Assembly (NCBI GenBank): GCA_023259065.1 | Contig: JAHFQY010000014.1 | Span: 1-54,118, forward strand | Length of the DNA: 54,118 bases | From: Nitrosomonadales bacterium | Lineage (GTDB): Bacteria; Pseudomonadota; Gammaproteobacteria; Burkholderiales; Gallionellaceae | Direction: 5' to 3' | Shown: positions 43,227 through 53,238 of the stretch, in pieces | How the letters are laid out: each line of letters starts with the position of its first letter | Numbering within the stretch: position 1 is the first letter of the stretch | Position numbers and translations under genes: made by a program | The notes under the pieces: model-generated | The model's database searches: none | Told to the model about the DNA's origin: nothing | What the model saw: only the letters and a program-made list of their open reading frames with translations

Positions 43227-46200
43227 TTATTCCCTGTACCAGTCGCGCAATTTCTGCACCAGCCTGTCGCGCAACTCATGCAGCTCGGCTATGTTCGTCT
43301 GTATCTCGGCCTGGCTGGCACTGGCACGCTGCCCGGCCAGCTGGCTCCCCAGAACATGCACGCGCTCATGCAAATCCACCACCTGAGAAAACTCCGCATG
43401 CTCACCGTAACTGACCATGCCTTCCGTGTCCAGCCAATGCCCGAAGCGGCATTGGTGAGAATCCATGGGAGGGGGAGCCAACTGGCTGCCGGCAACAAAA
43501 GTTTCCATCAGATGCACCCAGTGACGGTGCTCCACCTCGGCGTAAACGATAGCCAGCTTCTCGCGCCTGAAAGGCCGCTCGTTCCAGTCTGTCCAGCTCG
43601 CGTCGGGGCGCCATTTGGCCGCCCAGCCGGGCAGCTCTGCTGCGGGCATGGGACGGGCAATGCCGTAGCCCTGTGCCAGCTCGCAGCCCAGGGGCAGCAG
43701 CAGTTCGCCCAATTCCACCATTTCCACCCCCTCGGCAATCACCTCGCGGCGGAACGCAGTGGCCAACCCGATGATGCCTTCAATGATGGCCAGATCATCC
43801 GGGTCGTCGAGCATGTCGCGCACAAAACTCTGGTCTATCTTGAGCACGTCTGCCGGCAGGCGTTTCAGATAGGTAAGCGACGAGTAGCCCGTGCCGAAAT
43901 CATCCAGCGCAAAGCGCACGCCCAATGCGCGGCAGGCATGCATGACTTCCGAGATCTGGTTGATGTCCTCCAGCGCGCTGGTCTCCAGAATTTCCAGCTC
44001 CAGGCGCTGGGGGTTCACTTCGGGGTGAGCGGCAAGCAAATCGGACAGGCGCAACACGAAATCAGTTTGCTGCAACTGGCGTGCGCCGATATTCACGCTG
44101 ACCGTGATGTCCAGCCCGGCCGCATGCCATGCGGCCAGCTGCTTCAGCGCGCTGCCGATCACCCATTCGCCCAGCTCCACACTGACAGGATGATTCTCGA
44201 TCAGGGGCAGGAAGACGCCCGGCGGCAACAGGCCGCGCTGCGGGTGTTGCCAGCGTATCAAGGCTTCCGCGCCAACCAGCGCACCGGTTTTCATGTTCAC
44301 CTTGGGCTGGTAGTACAGCACAAACTCGCGCTGCTCCAGCGCATGGCGGATGTGTTCCAGGCTTTCGCGCTTGGTCTTAACCGCGGCATCCTGGACGATG
44401 TCGAACAAATGATAGCGATTCTTGCCCGACTGCTTGGCCAGGTACATGGCTTGGTCGGCGTGGCGCATCAGCTGGTCAGCATCCACACCGTCCTGCGGGT
44501 GTATGGTGACACCGATGCTGGCAGAAACCTGCAGCATGGCCTCGCCCACGGTTAGCGGATCTGCAGCGGCGCGCAGCAGGCGCACCAGCACCGGCTCGCA
44601 GTCGTGCATATTGCTCAGCTCGACCAGCACCGCAACGAATTCGTCACCACCGATGCGCGCCAGCGTATCGCCCTCGCGCAGCACTTCCTTCATGCGCTGC
44701 GCAACCGCTTTCAGCAGCTCGTCGCCCACATCGTGGCCGTGCTGGTCGTTGATCGCCTTGAAGCCATCGAGGTCGAGGTAAACCACCGCCAATGACTGGC
44801 CGCTGCGCTGGCACTTGGCCATGTTCTGCTGCAGGCGGTCCGCCAGCAACACGCGGTTGGGCAGGCCGGTCAGCGAATCGTAATGGGCGATATGCTCAAG
44901 CTGTTTCTGGTGTTCCTTTTGCGGCGTGATATCGGTAAACAGCGCGACGTAATTTTGCAGCTGCCCACTGGAATCATGCACCGCGCTGATGGTGATCATC
45001 TCGGCATATAACTTGCCGTCCTTGCGCTTGTTCCAGGCTTCACCCGACCAGCATCCCGTTTGCGCAAGTGCTTGCCACATATCCTCGTAAAACTTCCTGT
45101 TCTGCAGGCCGGATTGCAGCATGCGCGGATTCTTGCCCAGCACTTCTTCACGGCTGTAGCCGGTAATGCTGCTGAAGGTGGCGTTGACATCGACCAGCAC
45201 GCCCTGCGGGTCGGTGATCATGATGCCTTCGCGCGCGTGGGTGAACACGCTGGCGGCAAGTTGCAAACGGATTTCCGCCTGCTTGCGCGCGGTGATGTCA
45301 TGCCACACGCCCAGCACCACGGAGTCCCCGTCCAGATTGGTTCTGGCAAGACTCACATGGACGACAAATTCACTGCCATCCGCCTTCAGATGCACCCACT
45401 CAAAAGTTTGCGGCAAGCCGGACATCACGGCGTTAAGGATTTTCATCGCGGCACTGCCTGAATCCTCACCACCCGGCTGGCGTGCCGGTGAAATATCGGC
45501 CGGGCTCTTATTCAGCATGGAGGCCTTGTCCGCATAGCCCAGCATCCGCGCCGAGGCCATATTGCAATCCACGAACAGGCCGTGGGAAATAATAAGCATC
45601 GGCTCCGGCGACAGCTCGAACAGCGTGGCGAAACGCTGCTGGCTCTGGCGTATGGTTCGGTTCTGCAACACCAGGCCCGAGCTCGCCCCCGTCAGCAACA
45701 GCAGCAAAAAGCCCAGCGCGACTATCCATTCCCGGTATTGATGCCACATGTCTGCCAGCCTGATTTCCGGCACCGCATTGAACGGCGGCATGCGCAAGCG
45801 TCGCATCAGGCTTTCCACACTGCTGTAATTGCTGGGCGTGGTAAAACCGAAAATCCCGGCGCTGCGCGCCGCATCACTTGCCGGCGGCAACGCAAGCAAG
45901 GCGATAGTAATGCGCCGTGCCAGTTTTTCATCCACCTGCGGCAACACCGCCACCGGCCACTCCGGGTAAAGCCGGGTGGAGCTGGCATGAGGAAAGGCCG
46001 GCAGGTTTTGCCGGTTGATAATCTTGATGCGGGAAATATCCAGCTTGCCTTCGCGCGACAATGTTTCCAGTATGCCGCTGCGCATGAAACCAACCTCGGC
46101 GCGCCCCTCCAGCACGGCATCCAGAACGAGGTCCTGCGGCGTGCCGGTAATCAGAAAATTATCCTTGGCGGGCATTTGCATCCCCGCCTCCAGCAACTCC

Positions 46201-46664
46201 ATGCTCTGCATCTGATAGTTGCCAAAGGCATGCGTGCCGGTACTGGCTACCGCAATGCGTTTACCGGCAAGATCGGCAAGCGTGTTGATGCCGGCCTCGC
46301 CGGCGCGGGTAAAGATCACCCCGCCAAACGCAGTAAGCTCCTGCTCGCCTTCACGATTGATTAGTGTGGCCAGCGGCGCCGACAGGCTGTTGCCATGCTG
46401 TAGCTGGATAAGGTGCGCAGGATTGGTAAGCACCACATCCACCGCATTCTTTTCGATGGCGGCATCAAGATCCGCATAGTTATACACCGTCAATTCCACG
46501 CGCATGCCCAGCGCCGTTTGGAGATACGCCTCCAGCGGCTGCCATTGCACCTTTGCCTGTGGCACCGGGCGATAGGTGAGCACCCCCACCTTGACGGGGA
46601 CATCAGCCCATGCCGGCATGAGCGACACCACCACCAGCATCAGCAAGGCAATCAGCTTCTGCAT
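43227..46664 (-). CDS. Chimeric receptor: PhnD-like, PAS, PAS, GGDEF, EAL, CZB
   Basis: The roughly 1145-residue protein has a signal peptide (MQKLIALLMLVVV...), a periplasmic PhnD/phosphonate-binding-type domain (about 25-300; KVGVLTYRPVP, VVLTNPAHLIQL), and a membrane helix (about 308-330). Two PAS domains (about 350-590) follow, then GGDEF (ARIGGDEF about 673, RxxD REGD present), EAL (GAEALIRW about 800, DDFGTGYSSLTYLKRLPADVLKIDQ intact), and a C-terminal CZB zinc-binding domain. The CZB has HRHWVHL, CRFGHWLDTEG (about 1068) and LHERVH. It can thus sense a periplasmic solute and zinc and both make and break c-di-GMP. The start is uncertain: GTG 46748 or ATG 46703 would add residues before the signal. 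Confidence 0.87.
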   Translation of the reverse strand: MQKLIALLMLVVVSLMPAWADVPVKVGVLTYRPVPQAKVQWQPLEAYLQTALGMRVELTVYNYADLDAAIEKNAVDVVLTNPAHLIQLQHGNSLSAPLATLINREGEQELTAFGGVIFTRAGEAGINTLADLAGKRIAVASTGTHAFGNYQMQSMELLEAGMQMPAKDNFLITGTPQDLVLDAVLEGRAEVGFMRSGILETLSREGKLDISRIKIINRQNLPAFPHASSTRLYPEWPVAVLPQVDEKLARRITIALLALPPASDAARSAGIFGFTTPSNYSSVESLMRRLRMPPFNAVPEIRLADMWHQYREWIVALGFLLLLLTGASSGLVLQNRTIRQSQQRFATLFELSPEPMLIISHGLFVDCNMASARMLGYADKASMLNKSPADISPARQPGGEDSGSAAMKILNAVMSGLPQTFEWVHLKADGSEFVVHVSLARTNLDGDSVVLGVWHDITARKQAEIRLQLAASVFTHAREGIMITDPQGVLVDVNATFSSITGYSREEVLGKNPRMLQSGLQNRKFYEDMWQALAQTGCWSGEAWNKRKDGKLYAEMITISAVHDSSGQLQNYVALFTDITPQKEHQKQLEHIAHYDSLTGLPNRVLLADRLQQNMAKCQRSGQSLAVVYLDLDGFKAINDQHGHDVGDELLKAVAQRMKEVLREGDTLARIGGDEFVAVLVELSNMHDCEPVLVRLLRAAADPLTVGEAMLQVSASIGVTIHPQDGVDADQLMRHADQAMYLAKQSGKNRYHLFDIVQDAAVKTKRESLEHIRHALEQREFVLYYQPKVNMKTGALVGAEALIRWQHPQRGLLPPGVFLPLIENHPVSVELGEWVIGSALKQLAAWHAAGLDITVSVNIGARQLQQTDFVLRLSDLLAAHPEVNPQRLELEILETSALEDINQISEVMHACRALGVRFALDDFGTGYSSLTYLKRLPADVLKIDQSFVRDMLDDPDDLAIIEGIIGLATAFRREVIAEGVEMVELGELLLPLGCELAQGYGIARPMPAAELPGWAAKWRPDASWTDWNERPFRREKLAIVYAEVEHRHWVHLMETFVAGSQLAPPPMDSHQCRFGHWLDTEGMVSYGEHAEFSQVVDLHERVHVLGSQLAGQRASASQAEIQTNIAELHELRDRLVQKLRDWYRE

Positions 46665-46782
46665 GATGCGATTTGAAGTTCGTGAAACGAGTGCATACAC
46701 CATCGCTGCTTCAGCCTTGTTTTGTGTATCGGAAAAGTTGTGGGACACGGCCAGCAGGGCTGGCGATCAGGTGTCCCATGCT

Positions 46783-47763
46783 TCACCCGTCTGCGCGAGG
46801 CAGCCATGTTGGGGTGATCAGCCTGTCGAATGTATCTTCGCGCTTGATCATGCCACGCCTTAGCATCAGTGTGGAAAGCGTCTTGGCCGCCCGCATCAGC
46901 CGGTTATCCTGGTCGGTCAGATATTCGCGATTGGCGTTGAGCGAGGGCAGGATCACGCCACCCAGTACCAGCTGCACTTCATTCGGGCTGATATTCTCGC
47001 GCGTGGCGATGCGGTAGATGGCGTCCTGGCGACTGGCGCGCAAATGCTCCAGGCCGCGAAAGTGCCCCGCCAGCAATGATTCCAGCGCCTCAGTCCGGCC
47101 ATTGATGCGATCCATGTTTACCGCCAGCACGTCATAAATCAGATCCGGCATTTGCCTGCTGTCAAACAGGCGCTGCGCGCCTTCGCGCAGCAACAACGTG
47201 GCGGTAGGCTCAAATGTAATCACTGCGTCCACCCTGTTTTCAAGCCAGGCTTGCAACTGCTGGTCAGACGGGCATTCGACTATGGTGATCGCAGAGGCCG
47301 GCAGTTTTGCCGCCTCCAGCAGCTTTTCAAGCACCAACGTCCCCAGCGCATTTTGCTCCAGGCCTACTCTCTTGCCTGCCAGATCAGCGGGCTTGTTGAT
47401 GCCCTTGTGCGCAAGCACAACGTCTGCGCCCGCGGAAATATCAAATACCAGCACCACGGCCAGAGGCAAACCTGCCGCCCGCAAGCGCAGCACCTCATCC
47501 AGCGTCATGCAGGCGGCATCGGCCTGGCCGGACTGCATGGCCAGCGCAGAATCACTCATTTCTTTTGTGACTTGCAATTGCACTGTGGTGGGAAGCCAGT
47601 TGAATTCATGCGCAAGATGCAATGTTTCGTAACCCACCCAGGTGTGCACCCCCACCACCAGCGGCCGTTGCGGCGCGCAGGCTGACAGCCATGGCATTGC
47701 AGCCATGCCCGAGAGCGTGGCCACACTGGCAATGAAACGGCGACGATTCATGGCATTGGGCAT
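46783..47763 (-). CDS. Orphan ABC-type substrate-binding lipoprotein
   Basis: The 326-residue protein has a twin-Arg-like start (MNRRRFIAS) and lipobox LSAC (Cys at about 29), then a NitT/TauT/ThiY-like periplasmic binding fold: VVGVHTWVGYETLHLAHEF, CMTLDEVLRLRAAGLPLAVVLVFD, and GKRVGLEQNALGTLVLEKLLE. No permease or ATPase gene is nearby. It is immediately upstream of the PhnD-containing receptor, same strand, and probably co-transcribed, so it may present a ligand to signalling rather than transport. The ligand is unknown. Confidence 0.82.
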   Translation of the reverse strand: MPNAMNRRRFIASVATLSGMAAMPWLSACAPQRPLVVGVHTWVGYETLHLAHEFNWLPTTVQLQVTKEMSDSALAMQSGQADAACMTLDEVLRLRAAGLPLAVVLVFDISAGADVVLAHKGINKPADLAGKRVGLEQNALGTLVLEKLLEAAKLPASAITIVECPSDQQLQAWLENRVDAVITFEPTATLLLREGAQRLFDSRQMPDLIYDVLAVNMDRINGRTEALESLLAGHFRGLEHLRASRQDAIYRIATRENISPNEVQLVLGGVILPSLNANREYLTDQDNRLMRAAKTLSTLMLRRGMIKREDTFDRLITPTWLPRADG

Positions 47764-48024
47764 GCGGAAATACTATCCTGCCTGCGACAAGGCTGTCCAA
47801 TGATTTAAGCGGGATAATCAAGCAGTTGCTTATTCAGCTCAGCACAATTTTTGCGACATCTTCGCGGCCGCTTCCATGTCGCACAGCACCTTGCCTGCAG
47901 CCCAACGCTGTCAACATTTGATTGTTGTTATAATTCAACAGTTAGTCGCCGGGCTGACCATATTGAACACATGGTTGTTACGGTGCCATGCAATTCCATA
48001 GAGCGTAATTATTAACCTGCCCCC

Positions 48025-50025
48025 ATGACCACACACATGCACACCCCCAACCCGATTCTAGCCTCCGTCAAGTTTGCGGCCAGAGCACTGCACCAGCATG
48101 CCTATGGCCGCGTTGCGCTGATTATCGCGGCATGCCTGTTGCCGTTCAGCCTGGCGCGCCTGGGTTTGTACCTGGCTTACCACGAAGATTTTCAGAGCCT
48201 GGGCTTGCTGGAGGTGCTGTCGGCGTTTGTGGTCGGCTTGCGCTTTGACATTTCTATCGCGGTGATGGGCATCTTTCTGCCGCTGCTGTTCATGATGCTG
48301 CCGTTCCGCTGGGCGCACCACGCCTACTGGCAACGCCTGTGGGGCTGGCTGATTTATCTGGTCGTGCTGCTGCTGGTATTCATGCTGGTGGCCGACGGCA
48401 TTTATTTTGGCGTGGTGCACCGCCATGTGGGCTCCGAGATCGGCGCCATGTCCGAGGACATCGGCCCCATGGTGGCGCTGGCGTTTGGCCAGTATGGCTT
48501 CATGCTGCTGCTGTTTGCCCTGGGTGCGGCATTCGGCGCGCTGCTGTGGAGACGCCTGCTACACCCGGTGCCGGCGGCGCCACAGCGCACATGGCCGCGC
48601 CTCGCCAGCATCGTGCTGGCGTTTCTGCTGTTTGTCGTGCTCGGCCGCGGCGGCTGGACGGGCAAGCCGATCAGCGTGGGCGATGCGTTCTTCTCCAACT
48701 CGGTTGCCCAGGGTTACCTCGCCCTCAATGGCGCTTTTGCGGTGACTCGCGCGCTCAATGACAGCGCGCCGCCGCTGAAGGATTTCATGCCGCAGGACGA
48801 GGCCGTCAGCAGAACCCAGCGCATGCTTGCCGGTTCCGGCGCAGCGTTTCATGATCCTGATTTTCCGATTTACCAGCAGGCCAAATTCAGCGGGCACGGC
48901 GCCAAGCCCAACGTGGTCGTGCTGATGCTGGAGAGCTGGGGCGCGCTGCATATCGATGCGATACGCCAGCAGATGCACCTGCCCGCGCTTGGAGTAACGC
49001 CCAACTTTGACGCCCTGGCCAAACAGGGGCGGTTGTACACGCACTTTTATGGCAACGGCCAGCGCTCCATACAAGGCGCAGAGGCAATACTGGCCAGCCT
49101 GCCCACCCTGCCCGGCATGCCATTTCTGGGCGAGGGCATAGAACAGAACCGGCAGAGCTTCCTCGGCGAGCTGGCGCAGTCGCAGGGGTATGAAACCTTC
49201 TTCCTGCAGAGCAGCGACCGCGGTTCAATCCGCTTTGATTCCATCGCCGCGCGCGCCGGTTTCTCCACCTACAAGGGCGCCGAGGATATGCCCGTGTTGC
49301 ACGAGCACAAGAAAACCGCATCTACCTGGGGCACCTGGGATCACAACACATTTCAGGAGGCGCACAAACTGTTCGCCGCGTCGCGCAAGCCCTTCCTCGG
49401 CTACATTTTCACTTCCACCACGCACGTGCCGTGGATCATTCCGGACGCGCGCTGGCGCAAGTACACCAGTGACAGTGACCGCGACAAGTTTCTCAATTCA
49501 CTACTCTATGCCGACTGGGCGCTGGGAGAATTTATCGCGGCAGCGAAAAGATCCGGCTATTACGACAACACGATATTCGTGCTGACTGCTGATCATGCCA
49601 ACGAGTTTGTTGAGCATGCCGAGCACACCCCCAACCTGTATCACATTCCGCTGCTGATCGTGGGCCCCGGGGTCAAGCCCGGAATCGACGAGCGCGTGGG
49701 CAGCCAGTTCGACATCACGCCCACCATCGCCGAGCTGGGCAACTGGTCTACCGGCTATGCCGGCCTGGGGCGCTCGCTGCTTGACGACAAGGATGTGGGT
49801 GAGCGTGTATCGTTTGGCATACGCGGCAATGTGTTCGACCTGATCTCGGCGCACGGCTGGGTTTCGCACGACCTGGGACGGCGTCTGGGCAGCGCCCCCG
49901 GCATGAGCGCCAGCGCAGCGGATGAAATGGAGCGCAACCTGCTGGCCGAGTACCAGACCATCAGCAGGCTGCTGGTGGAAAACCACGTGGTGCCGGCAAG
50001 CGAGAGCGCCCACGGCGGCAAGTAA
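48025..50025 (+). CDS. LTA-synthase-like membrane phosphotransferase (sulfatase fold)
   Basis: The 666-residue protein has five N-terminal membrane helices (to about 225) and a periplasmic alkaline-phosphatase/sulfatase domain. Metal ligand Glu is in VVVLMLESWGALH (about 305), the nucleophile region is GNGQRSIQGAEAI (about 345, Ser in place of Thr), and late metal residues are in LTADHANE (about 522). It belongs to the LtaS/OpgB/EptA superfamily and probably transfers phosphoglycerol or phosphoethanolamine to an envelope glycan. The exact acceptor is unknown. Start at ATG 48025; ATG 48037 would also serve. Confidence 0.87.
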   Translation: MTTHMHTPNPILASVKFAARALHQHAYGRVALIIAACLLPFSLARLGLYLAYHEDFQSLGLLEVLSAFVVGLRFDISIAVMGIFLPLLFMMLPFRWAHHAYWQRLWGWLIYLVVLLLVFMLVADGIYFGVVHRHVGSEIGAMSEDIGPMVALAFGQYGFMLLLFALGAAFGALLWRRLLHPVPAAPQRTWPRLASIVLAFLLFVVLGRGGWTGKPISVGDAFFSNSVAQGYLALNGAFAVTRALNDSAPPLKDFMPQDEAVSRTQRMLAGSGAAFHDPDFPIYQQAKFSGHGAKPNVVVLMLESWGALHIDAIRQQMHLPALGVTPNFDALAKQGRLYTHFYGNGQRSIQGAEAILASLPTLPGMPFLGEGIEQNRQSFLGELAQSQGYETFFLQSSDRGSIRFDSIAARAGFSTYKGAEDMPVLHEHKKTASTWGTWDHNTFQEAHKLFAASRKPFLGYIFTSTTHVPWIIPDARWRKYTSDSDRDKFLNSLLYADWALGEFIAAAKRSGYYDNTIFVLTADHANEFVEHAEHTPNLYHIPLLIVGPGVKPGIDERVGSQFDITPTIAELGNWSTGYAGLGRSLLDDKDVGERVSFGIRGNVFDLISAHGWVSHDLGRRLGSAPGMSASAADEMERNLLAEYQTISRLLVENHVVPASESAHGGK

Positions 50026-50029
50026 TTGC

Positions 50030-50707
50030 CTACTGCGGCTGCTCGTTATGCAGCCAGTTTTCCATCTGCGCCAGCCGCTGCCACGCGCCCGGCAAGCTGT
50101 GGCCGGCGGCTTCCACCTGCTTCAGCAATGTCTTCGCCTCTTCCACCATCGTTGCAATGCGTTCTGGCGGGAACAGGGCCAACGCGGATTGCAGCGCATC
50201 TTCCGGCTCGCCGAGCAGCGCGGGCACGAGTTCATTTTCTGCAATCACTTCATCCGGGTTGAGTATGTCCGACACGATGGCATGGCCGCACAGCTGCAGA
50301 TGCAGGGCGGTGTGCTCCTCATCCTTGAGCAGTTTTTCCAGCGCGTGCGGATCGCTCTGCGAGGCATTGCGCAGCGTTGTGCCTATGGTGCCGAGCAGCT
50401 TCCGGATTGCCGCCTGAACCGCGCTGCTGTCGCCGTGCATGCCGGTGCACACTGCATACTGTTGCTCCAGCTGCGCCTTGATCAGCAGGATGGCATCGCT
50501 CTCGGCATTCTTGTCCAACGCCACCACGCGCTGCACCAGCTCGCGGAACTGCTGCATGAAATCCTGCACCGCGGTGCGGTCCTGTTGCTGCGCCTGTTCG
50601 ATTTGCTGCTGCGTTACGGCTTGCTGCGCGGCAAACAGCGGGTTGTTGTGCCTGCGTTGCAATTGCCGCTCGCGCGGCCCGGCTTGTGTCGAAAAATTCA
50701 GCTGCAT
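50030..50707 (-). CDS. Conserved-looking cytoplasmic protein, function unknown
   Basis: The 225-residue protein has no signal or membrane segment. The N-terminus is basic and Gln-rich with coiled-coil character (ERQLQRRHNNP, VTQQQIEQAQQQDR); the C-terminal half is acidic and helical. Two Cys (AVCTGMHG and LQLCGHAI) stand out. No domain is recognised. I start at ATG 50707, where GAAGTGG lies upstream; the frame to 50797 is weak. It is convergent with the phosphotransferase gene, four bases after its stop. Confidence 0.6.
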   Translation of the reverse strand: MQLNFSTQAGPRERQLQRRHNNPLFAAQQAVTQQQIEQAQQQDRTAVQDFMQQFRELVQRVVALDKNAESDAILLIKAQLEQQYAVCTGMHGDSSAVQAAIRKLLGTIGTTLRNASQSDPHALEKLLKDEEHTALHLQLCGHAIVSDILNPDEVIAENELVPALLGEPEDALQSALALFPPERIATMVEEAKTLLKQVEAAGHSLPGAWQRLAQMENWLHNEQPQ

Positions 50708-50907
50708 GACTGCCACTTCACATATCCAATAGGGGTGCGGAGTATATAAGCAGCAGAGCGAATTGCCTATTACCTGCCCAGCCGGCTTCAAGCACATGCA
50801 AACCCATATCCCTGCAGGGTGATTTATCAGCTCACCAGAAAATCAGGCATAATCAATCTCTGTTCCGCCCCACATCCCCGTTTCACTTTATCAAGAGACC
50901 CCGTTAA

Positions 50908-51687
50908 ATGTTGCGCATACCAGCCCTAGTCGCCGCCATTCTTCTTGCCAGCCCGCTTGCGCTGTATGCCGAAGAAGCGCCTCCCGTCAGCACTTTGCTG
51001 GGCGCCGGCATATGGTCGCGCCCTGCCTATGATGGTGCAGACAGGAACCAGGTCGTGGCGATTCCGGTGGTGCGCTACTACGGCCAGCCCTGGTTTGCCC
51101 GCACCACGTTTGGCATGCTGGAGGGCGGCGCCAGGGCTGAGCTGCTGAGCGGCTTTAACATCGGGGCGCAGTTGGCGTATGAAGGCGGCCGTGACAGCGC
51201 GGAATCCGCCTTTCTGGCCAGCCATCATCTGGCCACCCTTGCCCCCAGCGTGTCGCTGGGCGTGCACGCGGAGCTGGAAAAGAATATCGGCCCCATGCCG
51301 CTCATCGCGTTATTGCGCTACCGCCAGGATGTGGACAGCGAACGCGGCGCACAGACAGACCTGCGCCTGACTGCCGGCATTTACGGTAGCGCACGCCTGA
51401 ATGCCGGCGTTTTTATCCAGACCACCTGGGCCAATGCAAAGTCCGCACAGTATTACTACGGCCTCACCGCGCAGCAGGCTGCCAGCTCGGGACTGCCTGG
51501 ATACGAGGCTCAGGGGGGGACGCTGTTCAATGCTGCGGGTTTTTTGTGGTCGTTTGAACTCGACCCGAAATGGATGCTGCTGGGCAGCTTTGAAGGCCGC
51601 AAGGTCAGGGGCGATGCGCTCGACAGCCCGCTGCAGCAAAGCAGCTCCAGCCACTATGCCAGCGTAGGGCTGGCATATCAGTTCTGA
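50908..51687 (+). CDS. MipA/OmpV-family outer membrane protein
   Basis: The 259-residue protein has a signal peptide (about 1-21, ending LYAEE), then a barrel whose start (LLGAGIWSRPAYDGADRNQVVAIPVVRYYG) is the family hallmark, and it ends VGLAYQF with the terminal Phe. MipA scaffolds murein enzymes, and OmpV relatives are porin-like. It is followed after 20 bases by marC. Confidence 0.9.
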   Translation: MLRIPALVAAILLASPLALYAEEAPPVSTLLGAGIWSRPAYDGADRNQVVAIPVVRYYGQPWFARTTFGMLEGGARAELLSGFNIGAQLAYEGGRDSAESAFLASHHLATLAPSVSLGVHAELEKNIGPMPLIALLRYRQDVDSERGAQTDLRLTAGIYGSARLNAGVFIQTTWANAKSAQYYYGLTAQQAASSGLPGYEAQGGTLFNAAGFLWSFELDPKWMLLGSFEGRKVRGDALDSPLQQSSSSHYASVGLAYQF

Positions 51688-51707
51688 CACTAGACAGCAC
51701 GACAACC

Positions 51708-52340
51708 ATGCTGGATTTCACCGAGTACACCAAGATCTTCATCAGCCTGTTCGCGATCCTGGATCCGATCGGGATGATACCGGTCATCATCCTGTTCACC
51801 GCCAGCCTGAGCGCGCAGAAACGCGCCCATGTGGGCCGCCTGGCCTCGCTGTCGGTATGCGGCATTCTGCTGGTTGCGCTGCTGGTGGGCGAACCGCTGC
51901 TGGCCTTCTTCGGCATCAGCATCAGTTCATTCCGCGTGGCCGGCGGCATCCTGCTGATGCTGATGTCCATCACCATGCTGCAGGGCAATGTCTACAAACC
52001 GGTTCCCGACGTTGAAGGCAGCGTGGACCTGGAATCCACGGCCGCGCATGCCATCGTGCCCCTGTCCACACCCCTGCTGGCCGGCCCCGGCTCGATCAGT
52101 GCGGTGATCGTGGAAGCGCACAAGGTGCACAGCATCGAGCATTACCTGATCATGAGCCTGGAAATCATCCTGCTCAGCGTGACGGTATGGCTCACCTTTC
52201 TCGTTGCCCCCTGGGTCGCCAGGCGTTTGGGCAAGGTGGGCATCGACGTATTTACCCGCCTGATGGGGCTGATACTGGCCGCAATTGCCGTAGAATTCAT
52301 CGCCAGCGGCGCACGGGGTTTGTTCCCGGCGCTGGGTTAA
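51708..52340 (+). CDS. MarC-family integral membrane protein
   Basis: The 210-residue protein has six membrane helices of the MarC/YhgN family: FAILDPIGMIPVIILFT near the start (the NPIG-like block), VAGGILLMLMSITMLQG in the middle and VFTRLMGLILAAIAVEFIASG at the end. The function is not known; the family is no longer thought to give drug resistance. It may be co-transcribed with the MipA/OmpV gene. Confidence 0.91.
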   Translation: MLDFTEYTKIFISLFAILDPIGMIPVIILFTASLSAQKRAHVGRLASLSVCGILLVALLVGEPLLAFFGISISSFRVAGGILLMLMSITMLQGNVYKPVPDVEGSVDLESTAAHAIVPLSTPLLAGPGSISAVIVEAHKVHSIEHYLIMSLEIILLSVTVWLTFLVAPWVARRLGKVGIDVFTRLMGLILAAIAVEFIASGARGLFPALG

Positions 52341-52356
52341 CGCAAAAAACTGTTCT

Positions 52357-52477
52357 ATCCGCAGATTACAAAGATTCCACAGATTATTTTTGCTAATGCG
52401 CGCTAGTTCATCTTAAATAACCGCCAGCTTGTGCATGGCTTCCTGTTTTGTCTGCGTCAATCTGTGTAATCTGCGGA
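52357..52477. repeat. Intergenic inverted repeat, copy 2 (ATCCGCAGATTAC type)
   Basis: TCCGCAGATTACA (52358-52370) and its exact reverse complement TGTAATCTGCGGA (52465-52477) are the arms, with an inner CAGATTA and TCAATCTG. It lies between marC and the pseudouridine synthase gene and matches the outer arms at 17794-17878. Confidence 0.8.
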
Positions 52478-52506
52478 CAACTACGGCTTTTAAGCGCTCT
52501 ATAACT

Positions 52507-53238
52507 ATGGAAAAAATTCGTCTCTCCAAACTCATGTCTGCACAGGGCATGTGCTCGCGCCGCGAGGCAGACAGCTACATCGAACGCGGCTGGGTGCTGG
52601 TGGATGGCGAGCCGGTAAGCGAGCTCGGCACCAAGATATTTCCACATCAGAAAATTACGCTGAACAAGGCAGCGCAATCCCAGCAGAATACCCAGGTGAC
52701 CATACTACTGAACAAGCCGGTCAGCTATGTTTCCGGACAGGCCGAAGACGGCTACCAGCCTGCGGTGGTGCTGATCAAGGCGGATACGCGCTGGTCCAGC
52801 GACACCGCGCCGCTGCGTTTCAGCCCTGCGCAACTGAAAGGGCTTGCGCCTGCAGGCCGCCTGGATATTGACTCGCAGGGTTTGCTGGTGCTTACGCAGG
52901 ATGGCCGCGTGGCCAAACAGCTGATAGGCGAGAACTCGGAAGTGGACAAGGAGTACCTGGTGCGCGTCACCGGCAAGCTGGTGGGCAACGGCCTCAACAT
53001 GCTCAACCATGGCCTGTCATTGGACGGGCAGAAGCTCAAGCCCGCCAAGGTCACCTGGCAAAATGAGGATCAGTTGCGCTTTGTGTTGCGCGAGGGAAAA
53101 AAGCGCCAGATACGCCGCATGTGCGAACTGGTCGGGCTCAAGGTGACGGGATTGAAACGCGTGCGCATCGGCAAGGTAAAGCTGGGTGAGCTGCCGCTGG
53201 GGCAGTGGCGTTATTTGCGCCAGGACGAGCGCTTCTGA
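52507..53238 (+). CDS. rluF: 23S rRNA pseudouridine synthase, RluF/RsuA family
   Basis: The 243-residue protein has an S4 RNA-binding domain (about 1-60; [22 protein letters not shown]) and a RsuA/RluF catalytic domain with the catalytic Asp in [16 protein letters not shown] (about 119). [12 protein letters not shown] and [17 protein letters not shown] complete it. RluF modifies U2604 in 23S rRNA; naming beyond the RsuA/RluB/E/F family is less sure. ATG 52507 gives the family start; the upstream open frame runs through the repeat. Confidence 0.85.
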   Translation: MEKIRLSKLMSAQGMCSRREADSYIERGWVLVDGEPVSELGTKIFPHQKITLNKAAQSQQNTQVTILLNKPVSYVSGQAEDGYQPAVVLIKADTRWSSDTAPLRFSPAQLKGLAPAGRLDIDSQGLLVLTQDGRVAKQLIGENSEVDKEYLVRVTGKLVGNGLNMLNHGLSLDGQKLKPAKVTWQNEDQLRFVLREGKKRQIRRMCELVGLKVTGLKRVRIGKVKLGELPLGQWRYLRQDERF

